From Thalassolituus maritimus (lineage in GTDB: Bacteria > Pseudomonadota > Gammaproteobacteria > Pseudomonadales > Oceanobacteraceae): 64,000 nt of DNA. The notes below the pieces were generated by a model. The model was not told where the DNA came from and searched no databases. It saw nothing but the letters and a program-made list of their open reading frames with translations. The DNA lies in the NCBI RefSeq assembly GCF_900156675.1, contig NZ_FTOH01000007.1, positions 186,001 to 250,000 of the forward strand. The letters run 5' to 3'. The translations under genes were made by a program, and so were the position numbers. Below are positions 16,669 through 24,644 of this stretch, piece by piece. The stretch's first letter is position 1. Every line of letters begins with the position of its first letter.

Positions 16669-17103
16669 TTATACGCCGAGTTGCTTTTCCTTGATCTCTG
16701 CAAGGGTCTTGCAGTCGATGCACAGGTCAGCAGTCGGGCGTGCTTCAAGGCGACGAATACCGATCTCAACGCCACAGGCAACACAATAGCCGTAGTCGTC
16801 TTTGTCGATCAGATCGATGGTCTTCTGAATCTTCTTCAGCAGCTTCCGCTCGCGATCACGGGTACGCAGTTCAAGGTTGAACTCTTCTTCCTGGCTGGCA
16901 CGATCATTCGGGTCAGCGTAGTTGTTAAGTTCGGTCTGCATGTGCTCTTTTGTGCGGTCAACTTCTTCCATCAGCTCCTGACGCCAGTTGCCGAGGATTT
17001 TGCGGAAGTGATCCTGTTGCGCTTCATTCATGTACTCCTCGCCTTCTTTCAGGTCGTATGGAGTAAAGTCAGACAGGGCAAATTCTTTTTTCTCTTGCGG
17101 CAT
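16669..17103 (-). CDS. dksA: RNA polymerase-binding transcription factor DksA
   Basis: A 144-residue DksA. The coiled-coil is flanked by the entry SDFTPYDLKEGEEYMNEAQ, the acidic tip ADPNDRAS carries the two Asp needed for function, and the zinc finger YGYCVACGVEIG...LCIDCK has all four Cys. It binds the RNA polymerase secondary channel and, with ppGpp, resets rRNA and amino-acid promoters. It is upstream of gluQ. A candidate extended -10 (TGACTATTAT on the minus strand) lies about 30 bp before the start. Confidence 0.97.
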   Translation of the reverse strand: MPQEKKEFALSDFTPYDLKEGEEYMNEAQQDHFRKILGNWRQELMEEVDRTKEHMQTELNNYADPNDRASQEEEFNLELRTRDRERKLLKKIQKTIDLIDKDDYGYCVACGVEIGIRRLEARPTADLCIDCKTLAEIKEKQLGV

Positions 17104-17313
17104 TTCTCTTGTGCCTCACCTGTTCAAATAATAGTCACGCATCAGCGCTTTTCTGAGCTATGCATCAGATGCGCAAAAAATACAAGGCCGGGAAACTATC
17201 AGATAACATCGCCAGCGCCAATACTTTTATGTGTTCATTTGTGAGTTCATATCCTGCTGTGCCAACACCTAATCTGGCACAATAGCCCATAAATCTTCAA
17301 AAATTTGAGAACT

Positions 17314-18510
17314 ATGTCATCAACTTCGAAAAGAAGTGGCGAAATTAAGCCGTTTCAGGTCATGGCTATTCTGGCAGAAGCGCAGGCTCTGCAGGCCGCA
17401 GGACATGACATTATCCACCTTGAGGTCGGTGAACCAGATTTCACGACGCCGGAGCCTGTAACCGAAGCAGGTATTGCTGCCTTAAGAGCAGGAAAAACGG
17501 GATATACACCGGCACTGGGCCTGCCTGAGCTGCGTGAAAAAATCGCGCACTATTACCAATCGCGGTTTGGCGTCACCGTGCCCGCATCCCGTGTGGTACT
17601 GACGCCCGGTGCGTCGGGGGCATTACTGCTACTGACGGCAGCGAGGTTAAACCCGGGTGATCAATTGATGCTGGCTGATCCGGGATACCCGTGTAACCGA
17701 CATTTCGCGCGCGTGTTTGAGGCTCATGGGCAACTGATCCCGGCAGGTCCTGAGCAGAAGTACCAGTTGACGGCGGCCGATGTCGAAAGGCACTGGCAAC
17801 CATCGACTCGTGCTGCGTTGGTGGCGAGCCCTGCGAATCCGACGGGCACCGTCCTGTCTCTGGATGAATTGTCACATCTATCTCAAACCGTCGCTAAGCA
17901 GGGCGGCGAGCTTTGGGTCGATGAGATTTATCAGGGGCTGAACTTCGGAGCCGGTGAAGGCGGCGGAGCTGAAACCGTATTGTCAGTCGCCGACGATGCA
18001 GTCGTGCTGAACAGTTTTTCCAAATTCTTCGGCATGACGGGGTGGCGTCTGGGATGGGCTGTCGTACCTGAATCACTCGTTCCCGTGCTGGATACTCTCG
18101 CACAGAATCTGTTTCTGGCGCCACCTACACCGGCCCAGTACGCCGCGTTAGCCGCCTTTTCTCCAGAAGTCATGGCGACATTAGAAGAGCGTCGGCAGAT
18201 ACTGCACGAGCGCCGCGATTATCTGCTGAGCGTATTGCCTGAGCTTGGTTTCAAGGTGCCAGTGGTCCCTGAGGGAGCATTCTACGTCTATGCGGATGCC
18301 AGTCGTTTTACCGATGACAGTCTGGCGTTCTGTGCGCGGCTTCTGCGTGAAACGGGGGTTGCCATTACGCCGGGCGTGGACTTTGGCGAGCATCGTGCTG
18401 GCGAGCATGTGCGCTTCGCTTTCACGACCCGTATTGAGCGCTTACAGGAAGCGATAGGGCGCCTTGCTGATTGGTTGCCAGAATACGTTGCTGAACAGGG
18501 TGGTCGATAA
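17314..18510 (+). CDS. Pyridoxal-phosphate-dependent aminotransferase (class I/II)
   Basis: A 398-residue fold-type I aminotransferase. Visible motifs are HLEVGEPDFTTPEPV, GYTPALGLPELREKIA, ASPANPTGTV (PLP Asn) and NSFSKFFGMTGWRLGW with the Schiff-base Lys, followed by the substrate-carboxylate Arg region. Substrate cannot be read from sequence; aspartate, alanine or aromatic amino acids are all possible. The ATG at 17314 is chosen over a TTG three codons earlier. Its stop overlaps the sfsA start (TAATG), so the two are translationally coupled. Confidence 0.88.
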   Translation: MSSTSKRSGEIKPFQVMAILAEAQALQAAGHDIIHLEVGEPDFTTPEPVTEAGIAALRAGKTGYTPALGLPELREKIAHYYQSRFGVTVPASRVVLTPGASGALLLLTAARLNPGDQLMLADPGYPCNRHFARVFEAHGQLIPAGPEQKYQLTAADVERHWQPSTRAALVASPANPTGTVLSLDELSHLSQTVAKQGGELWVDEIYQGLNFGAGEGGGAETVLSVADDAVVLNSFSKFFGMTGWRLGWAVVPESLVPVLDTLAQNLFLAPPTPAQYAALAAFSPEVMATLEERRQILHERRDYLLSVLPELGFKVPVVPEGAFYVYADASRFTDDSLAFCARLLRETGVAITPGVDFGEHRAGEHVRFAFTTRIERLQEAIGRLADWLPEYVAEQGGR

Positions 18511-19220
18511 TGCAGTACGAATTACCTCTGATCGAAGGCACTCTGATTAAGCGTTATAAGCGCTTTCTTGCCGATATCCGTTTGCAGGACGGCTCCGAGA
18601 TTACGGTGCATTGCCCGAACACAGGTTCGATGAAACGCTGCGCTGAGCCGGGGAGTAAAGTCTGGATTTCGGACAGTGCGAATCCGAAGCGTAAATACCG
18701 CTACACCTGGGAATGGGTCGAAGTCGATGGCAAGTACCGTATTTGCGTGAACACCTCCCGTCCTAATCAGATCATTGGTGAGGCACTCGAGGCCAGAGCG
18801 ATAGAAGGCCTTACTGACCATGACTCACTGCAGCGGGAGCCCAAAGTCGAGGATGGTCGCCTCGACTTCTGCCTGATGTTTGAAGACGGTCGCCGGTGCT
18901 GGATTGAAGTAAAAAGTGTCACTCTGCTCGAAGAAGACAATGGTCTTGGCTGCTTTCCGGACGCAGTAACCGACCGCGGACGTAAGCACTTGCTTCGCCT
19001 GCAAGCCCTGAAAGAAGAGGGGGACCGGGCGGTACTTCTGTTTTGTGTGCCTCACGAAGGTATTCGTGAAGTGACCGTGGCAGAGCATATCGACCCCAGG
19101 TACGCTGAGGCGTTACGTGCGGTGGTGGCTTCGGGGGTTGAAGTGATGGCGGCGGAGGTCAGCTTCGCCGACGATGATTCAGGACTTGAGGTGTGTGGCG
19201 TATTGCCAGTAGTGCTCTGA
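18510..19220 (+). CDS. sfsA: Sugar fermentation stimulation protein homologue SfsA
   Basis: A 236-residue SfsA family protein. Conserved blocks are LIKRYKRFLADIRL, TVHCPNTGSMKRC, NTSRPNQIIGEALE, CWIEVKSVTLLEE and FPDAVTDRGRKHLLRL. The IEVKSVT core is a nuclease-like fold signature. The E. coli protein was linked to maltose gene expression and binds DNA, but the biochemical role is unresolved. It overlaps the aminotransferase by one base. A degenerate 11-bp triple repeat follows its stop. Confidence 0.94.
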   Translation: MQYELPLIEGTLIKRYKRFLADIRLQDGSEITVHCPNTGSMKRCAEPGSKVWISDSANPKRKYRYTWEWVEVDGKYRICVNTSRPNQIIGEALEARAIEGLTDHDSLQREPKVEDGRLDFCLMFEDGRRCWIEVKSVTLLEEDNGLGCFPDAVTDRGRKHLLRLQALKEEGDRAVLLFCVPHEGIREVTVAEHIDPRYAEALRAVVASGVEVMAAEVSFADDDSGLEVCGVLPVVL

Positions 19221-19262
19221 CAGTACTTGGAGAGCAATTTGAGAGTCATTTGAGAGCACTCT
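19211..19262 (+). repeat. 11-bp degenerate tandem repeat and inverted repeat after sfsA
   Basis: Three 11-bp units, GAGAGCAATTT, GAGAGTCATTT and GAGAGCACTCT, run from 19230 to 19262. The arms AGTGCTCT (19211-19218) and AGAGCACT (19253-19260) form an inverted repeat around them. No T-run follows, so it is not a classic terminator. Confidence 0.6.
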
Positions 19263-19282
19263 GATGTATTTCAGGTTACGGG

Positions 19283-19600
19283 TCACAGTTCTATCCAGAT
19301 ATCGTCATCGCGCACTTCGCAAGGGAGTGGCGTGAGCGACTGGCCGGTGCAGGGGCCGGATACACAGTAACCGCTTTCGATCAGAAACAGCGCGCCGTGC
19401 ATGGCGCACTGAATCAGCCTGCCATCCGAATCCAGAAACTGATCTGGCATCCATTCAAGGTTTACGCCCAGATGCGGGCAATGATTACGGTAGGCGTAAA
19501 GAGTGCCTTGTTGGCGGACTATAAAAAAGGAATGTCCGTCGAGTTCAAACCCACGGGACTGACCTTCTTGCAGGTCGGAATCTTTGCAGATGGCTGGCAC
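19283..19600 (-). CDS. Rieske [2Fe-2S] ferredoxin-like protein
   Basis: A 105-residue single-domain Rieske protein. The two cluster-binding boxes are visible as NHCPHLGVNLEW (Cys-x-His) and QCAMHGALF (Cys-x2-His). There is no membrane anchor or signal peptide, so it is a soluble electron carrier like those of oxygenase or nitrite-reductase systems; the partner is not encoded nearby. I chose the GTG at 19600, preceded by AGGACGTACT, over a TTG 14 codons upstream that lacks a ribosome-binding site. It lies downstream of the small RNA or leader at 19705-19850 and might be controlled by it. Confidence 0.85.
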   Translation of the reverse strand: MPAICKDSDLQEGQSRGFELDGHSFFIVRQQGTLYAYRNHCPHLGVNLEWMPDQFLDSDGRLIQCAMHGALFLIESGYCVSGPCTGQSLTPLPCEVRDDDIWIEL

Positions 19601-19704
19601 AGTACGTCCTGTTACTTCTTTTGATCGTAAGAAATGCCGCAACGATGTTGCCTTGCGGGATATAAAAACCGGAGGGCTATTCTAGCAAGTCGATCTGACA
19701 AGCG

Positions 19705-19850
19705 GGCAAAAAAACGCCCCTCGACTCTTCGTGAAAAGATAGAGGGGCAAAGCAACCGTGATTAGCCTGGCCTCTCGGCCAGTGATGAGAGAGATCATCA
19801 TTCAGACCATGTCAGAATGCTGAACATCGCTGGTGATGAGCCAGCGACAG
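19705..19850 (-). ncRNA. Candidate Fur-linked structured small RNA or leader with intrinsic terminator
   Basis: A predicted transcript of about 145 nt on the minus strand, from the promoter at 19856-19884 to the terminator at 19707-19748. It folds on paper into successive hairpins: TCGCTGG/CCAGCGA, TGATGA/TCATCA, CTGGCC/GGCCAG closed by a GAGA tetraloop, a short single-stranded stretch GGCTAATCACGGTTGC, then the terminator. A Fur-like half-palindrome overlaps the promoter, so an iron-stress RNA of the RyhB/PrrF kind is possible. It also lies just upstream of the Rieske gene and holds short start codons, so an attenuating leader is the alternative. Confidence 0.6.
19707..19748 (-). terminator. 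Terminator of the candidate small RNA
   Basis: On the minus strand the stem GCCCCTC/GAGGGGC, with an inner CTTTTC/GAAGAG stem, is followed by seven T. It lies about 105 bp upstream of the Rieske start. Confidence 0.85.
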
Positions 19851-19855
19851 GATTC

Positions 19856-19900
19856 ATACTAGGGTAGGTTCTAAATGCAGTCAAGAATAATTATCATTTA
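19856..19900 (-). promoter_or_regulatory. Sigma-70 promoter with Fur-like box
   Basis: On the minus strand TTGACT (19884-19879) and TAGTAT (19861-19856) are separated by exactly 17 bp. Directly upstream, TGATAATTATTC (about 19896-19885) matches the first half of the Fur 7-1-7 pattern TGATAATnATTATCA; the second half is weak. Confidence 0.7.
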
Positions 19901-19949
19901 GTTTTGTAAAGAGTATGTCAAAGACGTTTCTTTGACCGGAGAGCGCCTT

Positions 19950-20735
19950 TCAGTGCTGCTCCAGTACCTGCTGGTTCATCATATTGATGCGTCGTGCCAG
20001 GTTTTCAATCAGGTTTACCGCAGCCTGCGGCTGAGCCTTGATCAATACGGTGAAGTCCTGCTGCGGCACAGCCATCACGGTACACGCCGTGGAGGCGATG
20101 ATGGATGCTGAACGCTTTTCGCCGGTAAACACCGCCATGGCCCCAAAGACTTCATCTTCACCCAGTTCGCCGACAGACACCCCGTCAACAATGACATCAG
20201 CATTGCCGCTGATGATGGTGTACACCATATCGGCATCGTCGCCTTGTTGAATAATGGTATCGCCCGCTGAAAAGTTCAGAAATCCGGCCGCAGGCTTGAG
20301 CTGCTCTTTCGACAGAGCGCCAAGGCGTTCTGTCAGTAGCGAATTGAGGGTGACCAGGTAATGGCTCCAGCAGTGCTGGCGGCGCTTATCGTTGTAGATA
20401 TGAAGCAGAAAATCATCGCGATTGATGGGTTGTAGTTCGACATAGCCATCGGTCATGAGTGTTGGTGATGGCAGGTGGAACGACTGACTGATTCCGATCA
20501 GGTCGCCTTCTTCACAGGAGAACAGGGTATTTTCGTTGCTGCAGATATTGATGATGCCATCTTTAACAAGGAACAGGGTGTCTTCGTCAAAGTGCTCGTA
20601 GAGGTCATCCACTGATTCAAAAGTGACAGTATTCTGCGTGTAAGCGAAACCCAGCAGCATCTCTCTTGCGAGTTGCTGCAGCCGGGGGGAGTTCGCTTCA
20701 AATCCTGTCGCGGGTTCAGTTCCATTCTGATACAT
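19950..20735 (-). CDS. Cyclic nucleotide-binding domain protein
   Basis: A 261-residue soluble protein. The C-terminal part (about residues 150-255) is a cNMP-binding beta-barrel: FSAGDTIIQQGDDADMVYTIISGNADV, then GELGEDEVFGAMAVFTGEKRSASI, where GExxA/RSA normally hold the cyclic nucleotide. Here the phosphate-binding stretch reads FGAMAVFTGEKRSAS. There is no helix-turn-helix, so it is not a CRP-type DNA-binding regulator. A degenerate cNMP-like fold may fill the N-terminal half (VDDLYEHFDEDTLFLVKDG). Output is unknown. The small-RNA promoter lies just past its stop. Confidence 0.82.
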   Translation of the reverse strand: MYQNGTEPATGFEANSPRLQQLAREMLLGFAYTQNTVTFESVDDLYEHFDEDTLFLVKDGIINICSNENTLFSCEEGDLIGISQSFHLPSPTLMTDGYVELQPINRDDFLLHIYNDKRRQHCWSHYLVTLNSLLTERLGALSKEQLKPAAGFLNFSAGDTIIQQGDDADMVYTIISGNADVIVDGVSVGELGEDEVFGAMAVFTGEKRSASIIASTACTVMAVPQQDFTVLIKAQPQAAVNLIENLARRINMMNQQVLEQH

Positions 20736-20832
20736 GGTGCCTCTCTTGCTTCTGTGAGCAATTCGTTGATGACACTACTTTACCCGATTCGGCTGAGATG
20801 TAAGCAGCCTCAGTCGCTCAGTGATAACTGAG

Positions 20833-21180
20833 TCACATATTGCTCGTGTGGCGCAAACGTGTCCCCATTGTCACTGATAAGCGGATCTCTTCGGCGCTCA
20901 GTTCGGGCGGGAAATAGCAACCGCTGATTTTTGCATCCGCCAGACTCGCGCCTCCGAGTTGGCAGCCCCGGAAGTCGATACCACGCAGATCCGAGCCGCG
21001 GAAATACGTATCTGTGAGGTCCATACCGGATACGTTGAGCTTACGCAGATCCAGACCTCGAAGATCACACCCGGTAAGATCACAGGACTGCCCGGACTCG
21101 CGCGCCTGATTAAAGCCCTCGACGTTATCGTCGCGCAGCATCAAATACATCGGGTCCTGACTGATTTGAGGTGTGGTCAT
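20833..21180 (-). CDS. Pentapeptide-repeat protein
   Basis: A 115-residue protein with about eight A(D/N)LxX-type units at residues 33-80 (LTGCDLRGLDLRKLNVSGM, then LTDTYFRGSDLRGIDFRGC), which predict a right-handed quadrilateral beta-helix. I chose the ATG at 21180, which has AGGAG 8 bases upstream. A longer frame reaching 21432 would run into polB on the other strand. It diverges from polB with only 55 bp between. Family members mimic DNA or act as scaffolds; no specific role can be assigned. Confidence 0.85.
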   Translation of the reverse strand: MTTPQISQDPMYLMLRDDNVEGFNQARESGQSCDLTGCDLRGLDLRKLNVSGMDLTDTYFRGSDLRGIDFRGCQLGGASLADAKISGCYFPPELSAEEIRLSVTMGTRLRHTSNM

Positions 21181-21235
21181 GCAGTGGCTCCTGAAATACA
21201 CTTTGATGCTCTCAGTATAGGCACTGGTTCTGACA

Positions 21236-23623
21236 TTGCTTTCCACACCGCTTCCCGCATTTCTTCTCAGCAGTCGCTGGCAGGATGAGGGCGATACAAC
21301 ACAACTGATTTTCTGGTGGGCGACTTCCGAAGGCGCCGTCCGTACCTGTATCGAACAGCCCTGCGTTTGCTTTATTCCGGCGAAACACAGGGGGCGTGCT
21401 GAAGAAGTTATATCGGCCCTTGGCTGGCCCATTACCTTGCGGGAAGTTAGCTTAAAGCTGTTCAGTCAGGAACAGGCCGTCGCCTGTTATCTTCCTTCTG
21501 CTTACCTTTACCGCTGGCGCGATGTCCTGAGCGACCAGAAAATTCAGGTTTATGAGTTGGATATCCGCCCCACCGATCGGTATCTGATGGAGCGTTTTAT
21601 TGCCGGGTCGGCTCAGATACATGGTGGGGAGTGGACGTCTTTCTCGCAATCCGCTACCTGGCACTCTGCGAACGGTGTGCAGCTTACTCCTGGTGATTAT
21701 CGTCCGGAACTGCGTTACCTGTCGGTGGATATCGAAACTTCGTTCCCGCGCACGGACGAGCCTGACCGGCTGTTTTCTATTGCTTTTTATGCACCTGATT
21801 TCTCTCACGTTCTGATGATCAGTGACCAGGAAGGCGATAATCAGGAAGGCGATAACTATGAAGCCGTTGCCGATGAGCCTGCGTTACTGACACGTTTTCT
21901 GGATGTCATCGCAGAGTATGATCCTGATGTGCTGATCGGCTGGAATTTTATTCAGTTTGATATGGCGTTTCTTAAGCGTAAGTATGCCGAGCACGATATC
22001 CCGTTTGCCCTTGGTCGCGATGGCAGCCTGCTCGACTGGCGCCAGTCTGCACAGAACCCGGATCGTATTTTCCTGCACACGCCAGGGCGGGTGATCCTCG
22101 ATGGAATAGAGTGTCTGCGTACGGCGACCTGGCAGTTTGATAGCTTTGCGCTTGATGACGTTGCTGACCAGCTTCTGGGCGAAGGGAAGTTACTTCATGG
22201 CGAAGAGCGCGGTGGTGATATCGAGCGGCTGTTTGTTGAAAATAAGCAGGCGCTTGCGGCTTATAACCTGAAAGACTGTGAACTTGTCTGGCGTATTTTT
22301 GAGCACACGGATTTGTTCAGTTTTCTGGTTGAGCGCTCGCGCATGACGGGTCTGCTGATGGACCGTATGGGTGGCTCTGTTGCCGCCTTTGAATACATGT
22401 ATCTGCCTCGCATGCACCGGGCTGGCTGGGTTGCACCCAATATGGGGAACGGTTACAGCGCGGAAAAAAGCCCAGGCGGCTATGTTATGGACTCACAGCC
22501 GGGCTTGTTCAGGCATGTACTTGTGCTGGATTTTAAAAGTCTCTACCCCTCTATTATCCGGACATTCTGCATAGATCCGGTTGGTTTGATTACAGGGGAG
22601 CATGCGCCGGCTGAAGAGGTTATTCCCGGATACTTTGGTGGCGTATTTCATCGGGATCAGCACATTCTTCCTGATTTAATCCGACATCTTGGTGAGCTCA
22701 GGGAGGAGGCAAAAAAGCACAATAATCAGCCGCTTTCTCAGGCGATTAAAATCATCATGGCGTCGTGTTACGGCGTGCTGGGGTCTGACGGATGCCGCTT
22801 TTACGATACAAGACTGGCGGCCTCAATCACCAAACGTGGTCATGACATTATTCAGCGAACAACGGCTTATATTGCTGAGAAAGGCTATCAGGTTATTTAC
22901 GGCGATACTGACTCGGTTTTCGTTTGGCTGCGTCAGGACCTCGATGATCACGAGGCCGATAAGCTAGGGCATCAACTGGCTGAAGATATTAACCAGTGGC
23001 TTTCCATTGAACTGAAAAACGAATTCAGGCTCCAAAGCTATCTGGAACTCGAATACGAAACGCATTACCGACAGTTCTTTATGCCGTCCATCCGCGGTGC
23101 CGAAACTGGAAGTAAGAAGCGCTACGCTGGCATCAATGCGAGTGATGACCGATTAGTATTTAAAGGCTTAGAAGCGGTGCGGAGCGACTGGACACCGTTG
23201 GCTCGTGAGTTCCAGAGAGAGTTATACCGCCGGGTGTTCTGTGGCGAGCCCTGGGGACAGTGGCTAAAAAATCAGGTCGGTGAACTTTTTGATGGCAACG
23301 CAGATGACATGCTGATATATCGTAAGCGCTTGCGACGACCATTACCTCACTACCAGAAAAGCAGGCCGCCCCATGCGAAAGCCGCGGCGGTGATGGATCG
23401 TTGGCTGGAGACCCAGAGACGTCCTCCCAGATATCAGGACAGGGGAGGTTGGATCAGTTATGTCATGACAGTGAACGGGCCAGAGCCAGTAGAGGTGCGA
23501 CAGTCGGCCATCGACTATGACCACTATCTGGAAAAACAACTTAAACCAGTAGCTGACTCTATCTTTCAGTTTACTGGCCATAATTTTGATCAGGAAGCCG
23601 GCCAGCAGCACCGACTGTTCTGA
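21236..23623 (+). CDS. polB: DNA polymerase II (family B)
   Basis: A 795-residue family B polymerase. The exonuclease motif is LSVDIETSF, the polymerase motifs are VLDFKSLYPSIIRTF (A), QAIKIIMASCYGVLGS (B) and VIYGDTDSVFVWL (C), and TGSKKRYAG is also typical. It is a repair and translesion polymerase. The start appears to be TTG at 21236; the N-terminal FLLSSRWQDEG aligns with the start of E. coli Pol II as I recall it. A 15-bp near-perfect tandem duplication at 21827-21856 adds EGDNQEGDN in the exonuclease domain. No LexA box was recognised upstream. Confidence 0.95.
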   Translation: MLSTPLPAFLLSSRWQDEGDTTQLIFWWATSEGAVRTCIEQPCVCFIPAKHRGRAEEVISALGWPITLREVSLKLFSQEQAVACYLPSAYLYRWRDVLSDQKIQVYELDIRPTDRYLMERFIAGSAQIHGGEWTSFSQSATWHSANGVQLTPGDYRPELRYLSVDIETSFPRTDEPDRLFSIAFYAPDFSHVLMISDQEGDNQEGDNYEAVADEPALLTRFLDVIAEYDPDVLIGWNFIQFDMAFLKRKYAEHDIPFALGRDGSLLDWRQSAQNPDRIFLHTPGRVILDGIECLRTATWQFDSFALDDVADQLLGEGKLLHGEERGGDIERLFVENKQALAAYNLKDCELVWRIFEHTDLFSFLVERSRMTGLLMDRMGGSVAAFEYMYLPRMHRAGWVAPNMGNGYSAEKSPGGYVMDSQPGLFRHVLVLDFKSLYPSIIRTFCIDPVGLITGEHAPAEEVIPGYFGGVFHRDQHILPDLIRHLGELREEAKKHNNQPLSQAIKIIMASCYGVLGSDGCRFYDTRLAASITKRGHDIIQRTTAYIAEKGYQVIYGDTDSVFVWLRQDLDDHEADKLGHQLAEDINQWLSIELKNEFRLQSYLELEYETHYRQFFMPSIRGAETGSKKRYAGINASDDRLVFKGLEAVRSDWTPLAREFQRELYRRVFCGEPWGQWLKNQVGELFDGNADDMLIYRKRLRRPLPHYQKSRPPHAKAAAVMDRWLETQRRPPRYQDRGGWISYVMTVNGPEPVEVRQSAIDYDHYLEKQLKPVADSIFQFTGHNFDQEAGQQHRLF
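21827..21856 (+). repeat. 15-bp tandem duplication inside polB
   Basis: CAGGAAGGCGATAAT is followed directly by CAGGAAGGCGATAAC, 14 of 15 bases identical. It keeps the frame and adds five residues in a surface-like acidic stretch. Confidence 0.8.
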
Positions 23624-23649
23624 CCGACAGAATAACGACAGGAAATACT

Positions 23650-24618
23650 ATGATCAGATGTATGCTCGAAAGTAGCGACGGTTCAATCCTTACTGGTGGT
23701 TCTGAATTGCTGATTGAGTGGCAGCGTAACCGTGAGGGTAAGTTCTGGCTTGATATTCAGGAAGAAGATACGTCCGGTGAGCGCAAGTTGCTGGAAAAAC
23801 TGGGCCTGCATACTCTGGCCGTACAGGATGCCCAGCGTGATCGACATCCACCTAAACTCGAAGAGTTCGATGATTTTACTTTTGTTCTGTATCGCGGGAT
23901 TGCCAGCTTCAATGCAGAGTTAGTGCATGACTCTCAGAATATTGCGTTTTTTGTTGGTGATAACTTCCTCGTTACCCGTCACCCTAAACCGGCAGTCAGT
24001 ATTGAGAAGCTGTTTTCTGAACAAGGCTCAAAGTTACTGAAACAGGGGCCGGGGTTTCTTGCACTGCGAATTATGCATACGTCGGCGGGGTTGTACCTTG
24101 ATGCGCTCCTTGAGTTCGAAGAGCGCCTGAGTGACATCGAAGATGCGCTGATGAATGATGGTAACGATGATCTGATGCGTGAACTGGTGACTTACCGAAC
24201 GCGCCTGGTAAAGCTACGTCGCTTGTTCAATTATCACCGTAATATTACCGATGAACTGCGCAGCGATGAGTACCTTGCTCTGAATTATAAAGACGATCCG
24301 ATGGGGCACGCGATCACAGATCTTCATGATCGATTTGATCGCCTGTATACGCTCGCGGAAATTTTCTACAGCATCAGCGGTGACTTGATTGACGGTTATA
24401 TTTCGATAGCTTCTCATCAGCTGAACCGCACTATGCAGGTACTGACGGTGATTACTGCGATCTTTGTTCCTCTCGGGTTTCTGGCGGGGCTCTATGGCAT
24501 GAACTTCGAGTACATCCCTGAGCTTAAAATAGAAAATGGCTACTTTATTTTATTAGCGGCCATGGGCTCAATCGCGGTGGGCTTGCTGGCACTGTTCCGC
24601 AAAATACGCTGGCTGTAA
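23650..24618 (+). CDS. CorA/ZntB-family divalent cation transporter
   Basis: A 322-residue protein with a cytoplasmic N-terminal domain, a long helix region (about residues 150-240) and two C-terminal membrane segments. The signature GMN is visible in LAGLYGMNFEYIPE between them. The family conducts Mg2+, Co2+, Ni2+ or Zn2+ as a pentameric channel, and selectivity cannot be read reliably from the motif. It lies 26 bp after polB and may share its transcript. It converges on the cytochrome c peroxidase gene; a TGTGGACTC/GAGTCCACA inverted repeat spans the junction. Confidence 0.9.
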   Translation: MIRCMLESSDGSILTGGSELLIEWQRNREGKFWLDIQEEDTSGERKLLEKLGLHTLAVQDAQRDRHPPKLEEFDDFTFVLYRGIASFNAELVHDSQNIAFFVGDNFLVTRHPKPAVSIEKLFSEQGSKLLKQGPGFLALRIMHTSAGLYLDALLEFEERLSDIEDALMNDGNDDLMRELVTYRTRLVKLRRLFNYHRNITDELRSDEYLALNYKDDPMGHAITDLHDRFDRLYTLAEIFYSISGDLIDGYISIASHQLNRTMQVLTVITAIFVPLGFLAGLYGMNFEYIPELKIENGYFILLAAMGSIAVGLLALFRKIRWL

Positions 24619-24644
24619 TGCTAATCGGGTGTGGACTCGGGTGG

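Noticed and set aside
21181-21235. LexA box in the polB promoter region
   Set aside because: polB is SOS-controlled in E. coli, but no CTGT-N8-ACAG match is present in this gap.
20833-21432. Long form (199 codons) of the pentapeptide protein
   Set aside because: The extra N-terminus overlaps polB on the opposite strand; the ATG at 21180 has a good ribosome-binding site and starts a complete domain.
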